A stretch of 64,000 nucleotides of DNA from positions 186,001-250,000 of the forward strand of contig JBKBOU010000003.1 of the NCBI GenBank assembly GCA_046293395.1. The letters run 5' to 3'. A program made the translations under genes and the position numbers. Shown here one piece after another: positions 18,210 to 27,490 of the stretch. Positions within the stretch are counted from its first letter, which is position 1. Each line of letters opens with the position of its first letter. Origin of the DNA: CAYNRA01 sp046293395 (GTDB lineage: Bacteria; Bacteroidota; Bacteroidia; Cytophagales; Spirosomataceae). The notes beneath the pieces are model-generated. The model was given only the letters and a program-made list of their open reading frames with translations. It had not been told where the DNA came from and made no database searches.

Positions 18210-19898
18210 ATGACAGGAGAAAACCACGAACATACGGAAAAAACAAAGTCTTTGAATTTCATCGAAGAGATTATTGAAGCGGATTTACGCGAAGGAAAAC
18301 ACGGAGGTCGTGTGCTGACCCGTTTTCCGCCAGAACCCAACGGCTATCTTCACATCGGTCATGCGAAATCCATTTGCCTTAATTTTGGCGTTGCTCAGAA
18401 ATACGGCGGACAAACCAATCTCCGTTTTGATGATACTAATCCCGTGACAGAAGACACAGAATACGTTGAATCTATCAAGGGGGATGTCCGTTGGCTTGGT
18501 TTTACTTGGGCAGACGAACTGTATGCTTCTGATTATTTTGAACAACTTTACCAATATGCTATCACGCTGATAGAGAAAGGTTTAGCTTATATTGACGACA
18601 GTACTGCTGCTGAAATGGCCGAGCAAAAAGGGACACCAACCCAGCCAGGACAAGCAAGCCCTTACCGAAACAGAACTCCAGAGGAAAACAAACGTCTTTT
18701 TGAGGAGATGCGGGCAGGAAAGCACCCCGAAGGAAGTAAAGTCCTCCGTGCGAAAATTGATATGTCGTCAAGCAATATGCTCATGCGCGACCCCGTCATT
18801 TACCGAATTAAATTTGCGCATCATCACCGCACAGGCGACGCTTGGTGTATCTATCCAATGTATGATTTTGCGCACGGACAGTCGGACTCATTGGAAAAGA
18901 TTACGCATTCCGTTTGTACACTTGAATTTGTCGCGCACAGAGAATTATACAATTGGTTCATTGAAAAACTGGATATATTTCCTTCCAAGCAGTATGAATT
19001 TGCGCGGCTTAATTTAACCTATACCGTGATGAGCAAGCGAAAACTTTTGCAGCTTGTCAACGAAGAATTTGTATCAGGTTGGGATGACCCGCGTATGCCG
19101 ACGATTTCCGGATTGCGCCGAAGAGGCTATACGCCCGAGTCTATTCGTGATTTTTGTGACCGCATCGGTATTGCCAAACGAGATAATTTAATTGATGTTT
19201 CCTTACTTGAGTTTTGTGTTCGTGACCATTTGAATAAAATCGCGGCGCGGGTGATGGCGGTGACAGAACCTTTGAAAGTAACCATTTCGAATTTTCCGGC
19301 GGATAAAACAGAGATTTGTCTGGTTGAGAACAATCCAGAAGACCCAGAATCTGGACATAGAGAAGTGCCTTTCAGTAGAGAAATCTATATTGAGCGGGAG
19401 GATTTTATGGAAGACGCTCCGAAGAAGTATTTCCGATTAGCACCAGGCAAAATGGTTCGTCTAAAAGGCGCTTATATTATCCAATGCGACGAGGTTATTA
19501 AAAACGAAGACGGCGAAGTGACTGAACTTATCTGTAGTTATGTAGAAAATAGCAAAAGCGGCGCAGATGAGTCAGGTATAAAAGTAAAAGGTGTACTGCA
19601 TTGGGTTTCCATTGCAGATACGAAAAAAGCGGAGATTCGCGTGTATGACAGACTATTTAAGGTAGAAAATCCGAGTGATGAAGAAGGAGATTTCAAAGAT
19701 TATATCAACGAAAATTCACTAAAAACGATTACCGCGTGGGTTGAACCTAGTTTGGCTATGGCAACTACAGAGAACAAATACCAATTTATTCGGAAAGGAT
19801 ATTACGTATTGGATTCAGATAGTACGCCAGAGCAACTGATTTTCAATCAGACGGTTGGCTTGAAAGATACCTGGGCGAAGGAACAGAAAACCAGCTAA
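18210..19898 (+). CDS. glnS: Glutaminyl-tRNA synthetase
   Basis: Class I aminoacyl-tRNA synthetase charging tRNA-Gln directly. 562 residues. The HIGH motif lies in PEPNGYLHIGHAKSI (48-51) and the KMSKS-like loop is VMSKRKLLQLV (about 270). The anticodon-binding beta-barrels follow (about 345-550). Glutamine-type family features such as RFDDTNPVTEDTEYVE are present. Single-gene unit with a strong terminator. Confidence 0.96.
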   Translation: MTGENHEHTEKTKSLNFIEEIIEADLREGKHGGRVLTRFPPEPNGYLHIGHAKSICLNFGVAQKYGGQTNLRFDDTNPVTEDTEYVESIKGDVRWLGFTWADELYASDYFEQLYQYAITLIEKGLAYIDDSTAAEMAEQKGTPTQPGQASPYRNRTPEENKRLFEEMRAGKHPEGSKVLRAKIDMSSSNMLMRDPVIYRIKFAHHHRTGDAWCIYPMYDFAHGQSDSLEKITHSVCTLEFVAHRELYNWFIEKLDIFPSKQYEFARLNLTYTVMSKRKLLQLVNEEFVSGWDDPRMPTISGLRRRGYTPESIRDFCDRIGIAKRDNLIDVSLLEFCVRDHLNKIAARVMAVTEPLKVTISNFPADKTEICLVENNPEDPESGHREVPFSREIYIEREDFMEDAPKKYFRLAPGKMVRLKGAYIIQCDEVIKNEDGEVTELICSYVENSKSGADESGIKVKGVLHWVSIADTKKAEIRVYDRLFKVENPSDEEGDFKDYINENSLKTITAWVEPSLAMATTENKYQFIRKGYYVLDSDSTPEQLIFNQTVGLKDTWAKEQKTS

Positions 19899-19917
19899 TT
19901 TCGTCCTTCTTTAATAT

Positions 19918-19955
19918 AAAAAGCCTATTTCTCAGAACAGAGAAATAGGCTTTTT
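19918..19955 (+). terminator. Intrinsic terminator after glnS
   Basis: Perfect 15-bp inverted repeat AAAAAGCCTATTTCT / AGAAATAGGCTTTTT with an 8-nt loop and a T run. Confidence 0.92.
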
Positions 19956-20060
19956 GCCTTTCTAAGCAATAATGGCTTATGAGAAAAATCATATTTCGCT
20001 CTTTTGTTCCTTTTTACTTTTGAATGTTGATTTTATCTACGTTACGAACCGAAAACACAC

Positions 20061-20807
20061 ATGACCATCCTTCTTTTTTTTGTAGCACATTGGTATTTAT
20101 CGCTTTTGATGCAGACCTTTTTCCTTCACAGATATGCGGCACATAAGATGTTTACCATGTCTCCATTTTGGGAAAAAACCTTTTATTGGCTTACATTTTT
20201 GTTCCAAGGCTCTTCTTTTCTAAGTCCGCGTGCCTACGGAATCATGCACCGACTTCACCATGCCTTTGCGGATACAGAGAAAGACCCACACTCACCAGAT
20301 TATTCTAAAAATTTGTTTGATATGATGTGGCGGACAAAGAATTTCTACAATGAAATTGTTCATAATCAAGACACTATCGAGGAAAAATACAAAAAAGGAA
20401 TCCCAAATTGGCCATTTATGGAAAAGCTAGGAGACCGTTGGATTTCTCGGCTTGCTTGGGGCATTTTATACACTCTTTTCTACATTCAATTTGCTACTTC
20501 TTGGTGGATGTTCCTGCTTTTACCTATTCACTATTTGATGGGCCCCGTGCACGGCGTCATCATCAATTGGTTTGCACATAAATATGGCTACAGAAATTAT
20601 GAAGTAGATGATACCGCTAAAAATCTCCTTCCAGTTGATTTTCTGATGTTGGGCGAATCGTACCACAACAATCACCACAAGTTTGGAGGTAGAGCCAATT
20701 TCGGAATTAAATGGCATGAATTTGACCCCACCTATCCCTTCATCTTATTACTCAATAAGCTAGGAATCATTCACTTAAAACCCAATAATGATTTGAATTA
20801 TATGTGA
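20061..20807 (+). CDS. Membrane fatty-acid (acyl-CoA delta-9 type) desaturase
   Basis: Di-iron membrane desaturase that puts a double bond into acyl chains. 248 residues. All three histidine boxes are present: HRYAAH (23-28), HRLHH (63-67) and HNNHH (202-206). Hydrophobic segments flank boxes 1 and 2 and lie at about 140-170. Somewhat short for the family because the N-terminal tail is minimal. Confidence 0.9.
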   Translation: MTILLFFVAHWYLSLLMQTFFLHRYAAHKMFTMSPFWEKTFYWLTFLFQGSSFLSPRAYGIMHRLHHAFADTEKDPHSPDYSKNLFDMMWRTKNFYNEIVHNQDTIEEKYKKGIPNWPFMEKLGDRWISRLAWGILYTLFYIQFATSWWMFLLLPIHYLMGPVHGVIINWFAHKYGYRNYEVDDTAKNLLPVDFLMLGESYHNNHHKFGGRANFGIKWHEFDPTYPFILLLNKLGIIHLKPNNDLNYM

Positions 20808-20822
20808 TTTTAAGTACAAATG

Positions 20823-20863
20823 AAAGGGTTTACTTTCGCTACCTTTGCGGATGTAAACCCTTT
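20823..20863 (+). terminator. Terminator of the desaturase gene, with a promoter-like element in its loop
   Basis: AAAGGGTTTAC (20823-20833) pairs with GTAAACCCTTT (20853-20863), followed by more T. The loop contains TACCTTTG (20840-20847), a match to the -7 consensus TAnnTTTG, 25 bp ahead of the next start codon. Confidence 0.7.
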
Positions 20864-20871
20864 TTTGTTGC

Positions 20872-21597
20872 ATGTTTCGTTCGATTCTCTTGTTTTCGTT
20901 CTTAGTACCCTCATTTGTATCTGCACAACTTGTATCGAATCCAAGTTTAATCTGGACACGCTACATGGTTCAGACGGTGGGACATCCCAAGCATTTTTTT
21001 ATTGCTGAAATAGATAACCGTTTTCAGTCTCTGACAAATATTGGTCGAAGAAATCAAACTATTTCCCACGCACATTTTCATTATAAAATCAAGGAATCCA
21101 TAGACATTGCTTTAGGAACCACTTTCTCCAACGTGGCGCGGTATTCTTCCAATGAAGAGAAAAGTATTGTCAATGAGTTTCGCTTATTTGAAGAACTGAA
21201 TTTCAGACATCTCCAAAAAAGCAACGTGGCTATTCAATCTAGGATACGCATCGAACAGCGTTATTTCCCGACACAGACGAAGGCAGACACAAATGAGCCG
21301 CTGCCTATTCAATCACGCCTCCGGTATCAACTTCAATTCTCACAAAAAATCGGGAAACGCTCTCTTCTAAAAGTCAGTGATGAAATCATGTTTCATGCAG
21401 GCGATTGGGTTGACCATCTGCGCATGGACCAAAACCGTGTCTATCTAGCGGCACGTACACAGTTTACGCCTTCTTTGGCTTTGGAGGCAGGTTATTTATG
21501 GATTATCAATCAAGGAATTGAAACGACAAGCCCGGTAAGAGAGACGGATGTTCTCCGGTTTACACTTCATCATTCATTGGGTTCAAAGAAAAACTAA
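20872..21597 (+). CDS. DUF2490 outer-membrane protein
   Basis: 241 residues with a signal peptide (cleaved near VSAQ-LVSN) and an all-beta mature part of alternating polar and hydrophobic strands. The family opening 'W..Y..Q...HPKHFFIAEIDNRFQ' and the RIRIEQRYF strand are those of DUF2490, a probable small outer-membrane beta-barrel of unknown role. It may use a promoter inside the preceding terminator loop. Confidence 0.7.
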   Translation: MFRSILLFSFLVPSFVSAQLVSNPSLIWTRYMVQTVGHPKHFFIAEIDNRFQSLTNIGRRNQTISHAHFHYKIKESIDIALGTTFSNVARYSSNEEKSIVNEFRLFEELNFRHLQKSNVAIQSRIRIEQRYFPTQTKADTNEPLPIQSRLRYQLQFSQKIGKRSLLKVSDEIMFHAGDWVDHLRMDQNRVYLAARTQFTPSLALEAGYLWIINQGIETTSPVRETDVLRFTLHHSLGSKKN

Positions 21598-21598
21598 A

Positions 21599-21628
21599 AG
21601 AGGCAGCCCAATGAGATGGACTGCCTCT
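21599..21628. terminator. Terminator between convergent DUF2490 and OmpH-like genes
   Basis: AGAGGCAG / CTGCCTCT, 8 bp perfect and extendable by A/T pairs, with a 14-nt loop. Confidence 0.75.
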
Positions 21629-21656
21629 TCTGTTTATACGTCTGCTAAAGCTGAAA

Positions 21657-22253
21657 TTATTTCTTCGCTGTAGAATCTGTTTTAACCGTTGATTTTTTGG
21701 TTTTTGCATAGTCTTCATTCAGACCTTTCAATACATCTTGCGTGATGTCTAGGTCCTCTTTTGCATACAAAACACCACCACCTTTTGAGTAACCGATGAC
21801 CATGTCGTACTTATCTCCAGCATTGTATTTTGCCAAATACTCTTGGATTTTCGTCAATAGTTCATCTGTTTTCTGACCTTGCTCAACCGCCAAGTTATTT
21901 GCGGCATTGTCTCTGTACATCATCAAGTTTTGCTCTTTTTGAGCCAACTGCTGCTGTGTAGTTTGTGCTTGCTCTTGCGACATACCGCCAGCTTGCACTC
22001 TACGTTGGAACAACGCTACTTCATTCTGGAAAGACTGCCCTTTCCGTTGCAATTCGTTCTCTAGTTGAAATTGCTTGTTCTGAAATTCTTTTACTACGTC
22101 TTTGTAGTAATCATAATTATTGAGAAGCGTATCTGTATTTACATAAACGATGCGCCCCGCTGGTTGCGCTTTAGCTGCGTCTGTGCCAGCATCCTTGTTA
22201 CAAGCTACCGTGGCTACGGCTAACCCAAGAACGAGAAGAGTAATTTTTTTCAT
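21657..22253 (-). CDS. OmpH/Skp-family lipoprotein
   Basis: 198 residues from the ATG at 22253 (an upstream in-frame TTG adds one residue). The signal ends in a lipobox-like VATVACNKD, so the protein is probably lipidated. An OmpH core follows: IVYVNTDTLLNNYDYYKD, a long charged coiled coil (about 60-135) and a C-terminal beta piece (KYDMVIGYSKGGGVLYA). Skp-like chaperones hold outer-membrane proteins in the periplasm; a membrane-anchored version is common in this phylum. Confidence 0.82.
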   Translation of the reverse strand: MKKITLLVLGLAVATVACNKDAGTDAAKAQPAGRIVYVNTDTLLNNYDYYKDVVKEFQNKQFQLENELQRKGQSFQNEVALFQRRVQAGGMSQEQAQTTQQQLAQKEQNLMMYRDNAANNLAVEQGQKTDELLTKIQEYLAKYNAGDKYDMVIGYSKGGGVLYAKEDLDITQDVLKGLNEDYAKTKKSTVKTDSTAKK

Positions 22254-22300
22254 CAATTTTTGATTGTTTTCTACTTAATTAGGTCACAAATATAGAAAAG

Positions 22301-22657
22301 TTATTTAAATAATTGTTTAAGTTGGAAACCAGCCAATCCGCTAAATCCGCCAACTAAAAAAGAAATCAATGCCATGAAAACAAAAACCAAACCTACACCT
22401 GGAATTGCTTGCAAAGCTGGCACACTCGCCTGAAATATACCCGCTACTTTCTCTGAAATCGGTGCTTCAGCGCCTACATGCAGCCAAATACCATAGCCAA
22501 GCCAAAGTGTTGCCGCTGCCAAACCCGACCAAACAAACGAGGTTCCCCCTGTTTTTCCTACCAAATAGCAACTCGCAAATCCTGCAATTGCTACACTCCA
22601 CCAGGGGCCAAACCAAGATAAAAAAGCGCCTATCAAAATAATTCGTACAAATAACAT
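22301..22657 (-). CDS. Small integral membrane protein of unknown function
   Basis: 118 residues with about four hydrophobic segments (roughly 3-20, 21-38, 42-60, 82-105) separated by Gly-rich turns. No recognisable motif. It sits between the penicillin acylase gene (upstream, 69-bp gap) and the OmpH-like gene on the same strand. Confidence 0.55.
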   Translation of the reverse strand: MLFVRIILIGAFLSWFGPWWSVAIAGFASCYLVGKTGGTSFVWSGLAAATLWLGYGIWLHVGAEAPISEKVAGIFQASVPALQAIPGVGLVFVFMALISFLVGGFSGLAGFQLKQLFK

Positions 22658-22726
22658 ATCTTCTTTTATTTAATGTGTTTCGTGTATTCCTTCTGCTCCT
22701 GCCAATCAAAATACATGAATAGTTGA

Positions 22727-25180
22727 TTAATTCTGTAAACTTAATTTTCCGACAATACGCGGGGAAGCCTCCTCTTTTGACTTCAAGAAAAGCAATTCTT
22801 GTAGCTCTCCGTTTGCCCATTTATCTATCATATTGTCATAATATTTACTCGCCGGATTGCCTGATTGTCCACCAGGATATAATCCAAATCCTTTTGGCCA
22901 ACCTTTATCGACAGCTACGACCATGCGCCAAGAAGGCCCCGTTTTGGTCGTCGTCGCGTTTACAATCCATTTCCCACCACCGTTCGGAATATTGTATCGC
23001 CCAAATGAAGTAAACGCTGGCACAAGATGGGCGATTTCAGTTTTCTTGACGTTTTTCCAAGCCCATTTTTCATTATCCATCGTACCAAACTCTTTTGTAA
23101 GCGAATCCAATGTACCCTTAAAACTCATTTTCACCATGTCGTCTCGTGTTTCTACTTTTCCTTTGGTTTCTTGGTTATCAAACCATTTGGCGGTGGGTTT
23201 ATTCATTAATAAATGATACGTCACGTCTGTGGTCGGATAAACCATATTTTTTTTCTCTGCCGAAAACTCATCCTCCCAAATCGCATACATAAGTACCTCC
23301 ATCCACTTCTCAAAAATAGTAGCACCAACAGAAAGTGCTTCGTTTTGCTTATCCCAATTTGCCAAGGTTTGGTAAGCTGGCAATTGGCTCATTGCTTTGT
23401 CTGTTGCCAAAATAGACAATAAAGTAGGCAAAATACGGCGTGCAGCTACACTGAAATTGTCATTTTGTAACATGCGCAAACTATCTGGCGTCGCTTTTGT
23501 CATAGCCGCTAGACGTTCATTGATTCGAATACCGCGCTCACTTGAAGCAAAACGCCAACCCAAATAATACGGATACGTGGGGTCAACGGAATGCTGATTT
23601 GCCGAGCTTACAAAGCCTCGCGGTGGATTTTTTACCGTCGGGTTTTGTTCTACTGGAATCCATCCTTGCCAATCGTGACTTGGGTCTGTTCCGTCAAGTA
23701 GAAACTTGCCTTGTCCTTGCCATTTTAACGGGAGTTTTCCGTTTGGCGTAATGGCAATATCATTTTGATTGCTCGCAAAAATGAAGTTTTGTGCTGGTGC
23801 TGTATAATAGGTAAGTGCCTTTCTATAATCATCGTGATTTTTAGCGCGATTCAAATAGTGGAATGTCAACATATCTGAGCCATCTGTCTCCAGAGCTACC
23901 CAGCGCATGGCGTGTCCAGCAGGTGTATTTTTGCTAAAATTTTTCTCGTTTTCTTCCTCGTAAATAATCGGGCCGTGATGCGTGGAACGAAGCGTATCCA
24001 CGATTTCTTTTCCACTTTTCAGATGATACACTTCTACCGTTTCTTGGACGGGTTTCCATTGGTTATCGTGCCAATATTCTTTTTTGGTCTCGTCTTTGAA
24101 TTTAATTTGATAAAAATCCATGACATCCGACCCTACATTTGTGACGCCCCACGCAATATCTTTATTAAAACCAATGATAATACCTGGCGAACCTGGAAGG
24201 GCTACTCCATACACATTGACGCTCGGCGAAGAAAGTTGCATTTGGTACCAAATAGAAGGAAGAGACAAACCCAAATGCGGGTCATTGGCAAGAATAGGCA
24301 AACCCGTCGCTGATTTTTCTCCCGAAACTGCCCAGTTATTGCTTCCAATTTCAGGCCGAGGTTCTTCGATACGCATGGATAATTCTTTATTTTTAGGCAA
24401 AGCAGCCATGGGCGAGGCAGGCATAGCCGGTGTTGGTACAGGTGTAAAATTCCAAGCAGTTCCTTCTGGAATAATCGGCGATTCTTCAAACGGATAATCC
24501 GTAAATAGCTCACGAATGACATCCATTCCATACGTAGCAGCCACATTAGAAACACGGTAATCGGTACTTCCGCCGTTCAAGGTGTTTCGCATATTCATTA
24601 ACATCAAAATAGTTTTGTATTTCGACCATTTCTCTGGCTTATAATCCAAGATTTTATATTCGATGGGGAGTTCGGCATCGCTAAGTTCGTCGATATATGC
24701 ATTGACACCCGCCGCGTATTTTTCTAAAATAGCAGAAGAAAGAGAGTCTTTTTCGAGATTATTTGCGATTTCTTGTGCGGCTTTGTACATACCTAGTCGT
24801 CTATTGTAGCGGTCGTACTCCAAAGCTCTTTCACCGACGACCTCTGTCAGGCGTCCACCTGCTACCAAGGTATAAAATTCCATTTGCCAAAGTCTATCGC
24901 GGGCGATGACATAGCCTTGGGCTTGGTATAAATCAGCGTCATTTTCGGCAAAAATATGAGGAACCCCGTTATCATCGTACAAAACATCTACTTTCCCTTG
25001 CAAACCAACTAATTTCAGTTCTTGGTTGGTCGGAATCCCTGCATTTTTCGTATTTTGTAAGAACCCAACAAACGGGCTAAACAATTTACCGAGCGGCGGT
25101 ATGCTGCCGAGGGAGTGATTAAACGTGTAAATCAGGGCTAATGAGAGAATTAGCGCCCAACTGTGTTTCAGTAATTTCAT
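22727..25180 (-). CDS. Penicillin acylase family protein (Ntn hydrolase)
   Basis: About 817 residues from ATG 25180 (MKLLKHSWALIL, an N-terminal signal/anchor); an in-frame start at 25249 would put 23 residues ahead of it. The precursor is expected to cleave itself before the serine of EIGSNNWAVSG, which becomes the N-terminal nucleophile of the beta chain. Alpha-chain hallmarks are VDVLYDDNGVPHIFAEN and YVIARDRLWQMEF. Beta-chain hallmarks are ANDPHLGLSLPSIWYQ and PGIIIGFNKDIAWGVTN. Likely substrates are amides such as N-acyl homoserine lactones or beta-lactams; which one is not readable. Confidence 0.92.
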   Translation of the reverse strand: MKLLKHSWALILSLALIYTFNHSLGSIPPLGKLFSPFVGFLQNTKNAGIPTNQELKLVGLQGKVDVLYDDNGVPHIFAENDADLYQAQGYVIARDRLWQMEFYTLVAGGRLTEVVGERALEYDRYNRRLGMYKAAQEIANNLEKDSLSSAILEKYAAGVNAYIDELSDAELPIEYKILDYKPEKWSKYKTILMLMNMRNTLNGGSTDYRVSNVAATYGMDVIRELFTDYPFEESPIIPEGTAWNFTPVPTPAMPASPMAALPKNKELSMRIEEPRPEIGSNNWAVSGEKSATGLPILANDPHLGLSLPSIWYQMQLSSPSVNVYGVALPGSPGIIIGFNKDIAWGVTNVGSDVMDFYQIKFKDETKKEYWHDNQWKPVQETVEVYHLKSGKEIVDTLRSTHHGPIIYEEENEKNFSKNTPAGHAMRWVALETDGSDMLTFHYLNRAKNHDDYRKALTYYTAPAQNFIFASNQNDIAITPNGKLPLKWQGQGKFLLDGTDPSHDWQGWIPVEQNPTVKNPPRGFVSSANQHSVDPTYPYYLGWRFASSERGIRINERLAAMTKATPDSLRMLQNDNFSVAARRILPTLLSILATDKAMSQLPAYQTLANWDKQNEALSVGATIFEKWMEVLMYAIWEDEFSAEKKNMVYPTTDVTYHLLMNKPTAKWFDNQETKGKVETRDDMVKMSFKGTLDSLTKEFGTMDNEKWAWKNVKKTEIAHLVPAFTSFGRYNIPNGGGKWIVNATTTKTGPSWRMVVAVDKGWPKGFGLYPGGQSGNPASKYYDNMIDKWANGELQELLFLKSKEEASPRIVGKLSLQN

Positions 25181-25296
25181 AGAAAACGTGGGGTTAATAT
25201 TTGTTGATAGAAAACAAAAATAGAATTTTTTAAATATTTTATTTTCCAATACTCAGACAATATGAATTATTTTTTTTACTAATTGTTCTTTTTTAT

Positions 25297-25806
25297 ATGA
25301 AATATCTACGCGAGGTCATTTTAACCATTCATTTATTCATGGCATTTTTTTCTGGTTTTACACAACAGACGAGCAGCAAAAGTTTTGATTTCGTGTTGAA
25401 GTCGATGGTCAAAGGGACAACACCGATTATCACCGTTCAAGAGCTAAAAAACAAAGCAAATTCACCTGTATTACTCGATGCACGTGAAAAAAAAGAGTTT
25501 GATGTAAGCCATTTGAAGGGAGCTAAATGGGTGGGTTACGACACTTTTTCGTTGGAAGCCGTCAAGAATATACCCAAAGATGCGCCCATTGTTGTGTATT
25601 GCTCGATTGGTGTGCGGAGTGAAAAAATTGGAGATAAACTTCGTGGAGCGGGTTTCACAAATGTTCAAAACTTATACGGCTCTATTTTCGAATGGGTGAA
25701 CCAAGGAAATCCTGTCTATGACAACCAAAATAAACCTACCAAAAAAGTACATGCGTACAACAAAATGTGGGGAATGTGGCTGTCGAAGGGTGAAAAAGTC
25801 TATTGA
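25297..25806 (+). CDS. Secreted rhodanese-like protein
   Basis: 169 residues. An N-terminal hydrophobic signal (about 8-22) is followed by one rhodanese domain (about 45-135) with a complete active-site loop YCSIGVRSE (Cys102). It probably transfers sulfane sulfur in the periplasm. The C-terminal tail is basic (KKVHAYNKMWGMWLSKGEKVY). The stop lies 62 bp before the FtsB/DivIC start, so it could head a short operon. Confidence 0.82.
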   Translation: MKYLREVILTIHLFMAFFSGFTQQTSSKSFDFVLKSMVKGTTPIITVQELKNKANSPVLLDAREKKEFDVSHLKGAKWVGYDTFSLEAVKNIPKDAPIVVYCSIGVRSEKIGDKLRGAGFTNVQNLYGSIFEWVNQGNPVYDNQNKPTKKVHAYNKMWGMWLSKGEKVY

Positions 25807-25868
25807 TAATTTACCCAATTTGCGTGAACATCGCGTATCTTCGCTTCTGCAAATCAGCATTTCTGTTT

Positions 25869-26207
25869 ATGAAAGAGAATATCAAACGACAAGCCTTGCG
25901 CATTTTTGCCAAATATCGGTATTATGTATCTAGTTTGGCTGTTTTTTTAGTGTGGATGACTTTCATTGATACAGCCCGCTTCTACCGCCAAATTCAGCTT
26001 TATTTGGAACTCAAAACGTATGAAAAGCAAGCTGTTTTTTACCAAGAAGAACTTCAAAAATTAAAACAAGAAGAAAAACGAGTCATGGGGAATAAACGTT
26101 CTTTGGAACACTTCGCTCGTGAACGGTATCTCCTCAAGAAAGAAGGTGAAAAGATTTTTGTATTGGTCGATGAAGAAGGTCAAATTGTAGAGTCAAAAGA
26201 AAAATGA
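25869..26207 (+). CDS. FtsB/DivIC-type septum formation protein
   Basis: 112 residues from ATG 25869; the frame is open upstream but only this start gives the family topology. Short basic cytoplasmic part, one membrane helix (about 19-35), a coiled coil rich in Glu/Lys/Leu (about 38-75), then the family tail LEHFARERYLLKKEGEKIFVLV. It bridges division proteins at the septum. The stop overlaps the next ATG (ATGA). Confidence 0.87.
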   Translation: MKENIKRQALRIFAKYRYYVSSLAVFLVWMTFIDTARFYRQIQLYLELKTYEKQAVFYQEELQKLKQEEKRVMGNKRSLEHFARERYLLKKEGEKIFVLVDEEGQIVESKEK

Positions 26208-26728
26208 AAAATATCTTATTTATTTGCCTTGGCAATATCTGTCGGTCTCCGATGGCGGAAGCCGTTTGCCGCCAACTTATTCAAGAAAGAGGTTTAAGTG
26301 CCTATTTTTCAGTGGATTCTGCCGGAACAGCCGGCTACCATGTTGGCAAATCTCCAGATAGACGCACGCTAAAAGTTCTCGAGAACCACGGCATCGAAAC
26401 GACCCATCTCGGACAAAAATTATCTCCAACTCTCCTCGATACATTCGACCACTTGGTTGTCATGGACGAAGCGAATTTTGAGGATGTCCATCAATTGTAT
26501 TACGACTACAAGAAAGTACCTCCTCCGCCCGAAAAGCTCTTTTTGATTCGTGACCACGACCCAACAACCAAGGGTGTTCAGGAAGTGCCAGACCCGTATT
26601 ACGAGAACGACAAAGTATTTGAAAACGTCTATCAAATTTTACACAGAAGCTGCCAAAAAATGCTCGATTATCTCGTGGACTTCCACCAAATTAGTATTGA
26701 AGAAGACGAGCAAAACGATGCAGAATAA
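26204..26728 (+). CDS. Low-molecular-weight protein tyrosine phosphatase
   Basis: 174 residues. The P-loop FICLGNICRSPMAEA holds the CX5R motif (Cys8, Arg14), and the general-acid Asp is in PDPYYEN (near residue 127). Complete and of usual length. Translationally coupled to the FtsB/DivIC gene by a 4-bp overlap. Substrates in this context are unknown; relatives act on tyrosine kinases of polysaccharide export or on phosphoarginine. Confidence 0.92.
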   Translation: MKNILFICLGNICRSPMAEAVCRQLIQERGLSAYFSVDSAGTAGYHVGKSPDRRTLKVLENHGIETTHLGQKLSPTLLDTFDHLVVMDEANFEDVHQLYYDYKKVPPPPEKLFLIRDHDPTTKGVQEVPDPYYENDKVFENVYQILHRSCQKMLDYLVDFHQISIEEDEQNDAE

Positions 26729-26752
26729 ACGATAAGTAATTGATAAAACCAT

Positions 26753-26782
26753 AAAAAAGAGGACATTTCGCCCTCTTTTTTT
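26753..26782. terminator. Terminator between phosphatase and osmC-like genes
   Basis: AAAAAAGAGG / CCTCTTTTTT stem with a short loop and a T run on the plus strand and A/T symmetry on the minus strand. Suited to both convergent genes. Confidence 0.85.
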
Positions 26783-26799
26783 GTTCATTTAATCCTCAT

Positions 26800-27225
26800 T
26801 TACGAGGCAGATGTTACCCAAGCGAACTGAAAAACCTGTTCGATGGCTGGGTGTAAACTATGTGCAACCGGACACGTATGTGCCGCATTTTCTAACTTTT
26901 TCTGCTGGACTTCAGTCAAGGGTTCGGGTGTATGTAACGTAAAACGCACTTCTATCTTCACGATGCGTCGCGGAGAATCCGTGGACATTGTTTTGGTCAC
27001 TTCTACTGTGCTTCCTTCGAGCTGGATTGCTTCGCGCTCGGCTACAATACCCATGATGGTCATTGCGCAACTTCCCAAAGAAGTGGCGGCAAGGTCTGTC
27101 GGAGAAAACGCCTCGCCCTTTCCATTGTTGTCGATAGGTGCATCTGTCGTGATTTTTTCACCCGATGCCAAATGTTCTGCGGAGGTACGGAGACCGCCAA
27201 GATAGCTAATTTTTGAAGTTGCCAT
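26800..27225 (-). CDS. OsmC-family peroxiredoxin-like protein
   Basis: 141 residues from ATG 27225 (MATSKISYLGGLRTSAEH), the family-like N-terminus; the open frame extends 68 unlike residues further upstream. Both redox cysteines are present: SLGSCAMTIMG and AHTCPVAHSL. Reduces organic hydroperoxides in the cytoplasm. Length is typical of the YhfA/OsmC group. Confidence 0.88.
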   Translation of the reverse strand: MATSKISYLGGLRTSAEHLASGEKITTDAPIDNNGKGEAFSPTDLAATSLGSCAMTIMGIVAEREAIQLEGSTVEVTKTMSTDSPRRIVKIEVRFTLHTPEPLTEVQQKKLENAAHTCPVAHSLHPAIEQVFQFAWVTSAS

Positions 27226-27490
27226 TGGTTGCTTTTTTGAGATAAGTGGAAGACCTAGAAACTGTTTGCGTGCATCTCTTTCTGTTTGAAATAATTCATT
27301 TCCGCTCCGAAAATAAGTTGCAGACAGCTTCCTGAAACACAAAGATACAGAATCTAGTAAAAGACATTGGAAGCTATTTGTCTGATTTTCATCCCTACAG
27401 TTGAGTCCTTTTATCGAGAGGCATACCAATTTCTTGAATAAATCTGTAAATTAGTTGCCATTAGTCAATCACCTATTAAATCAAAAGAAC

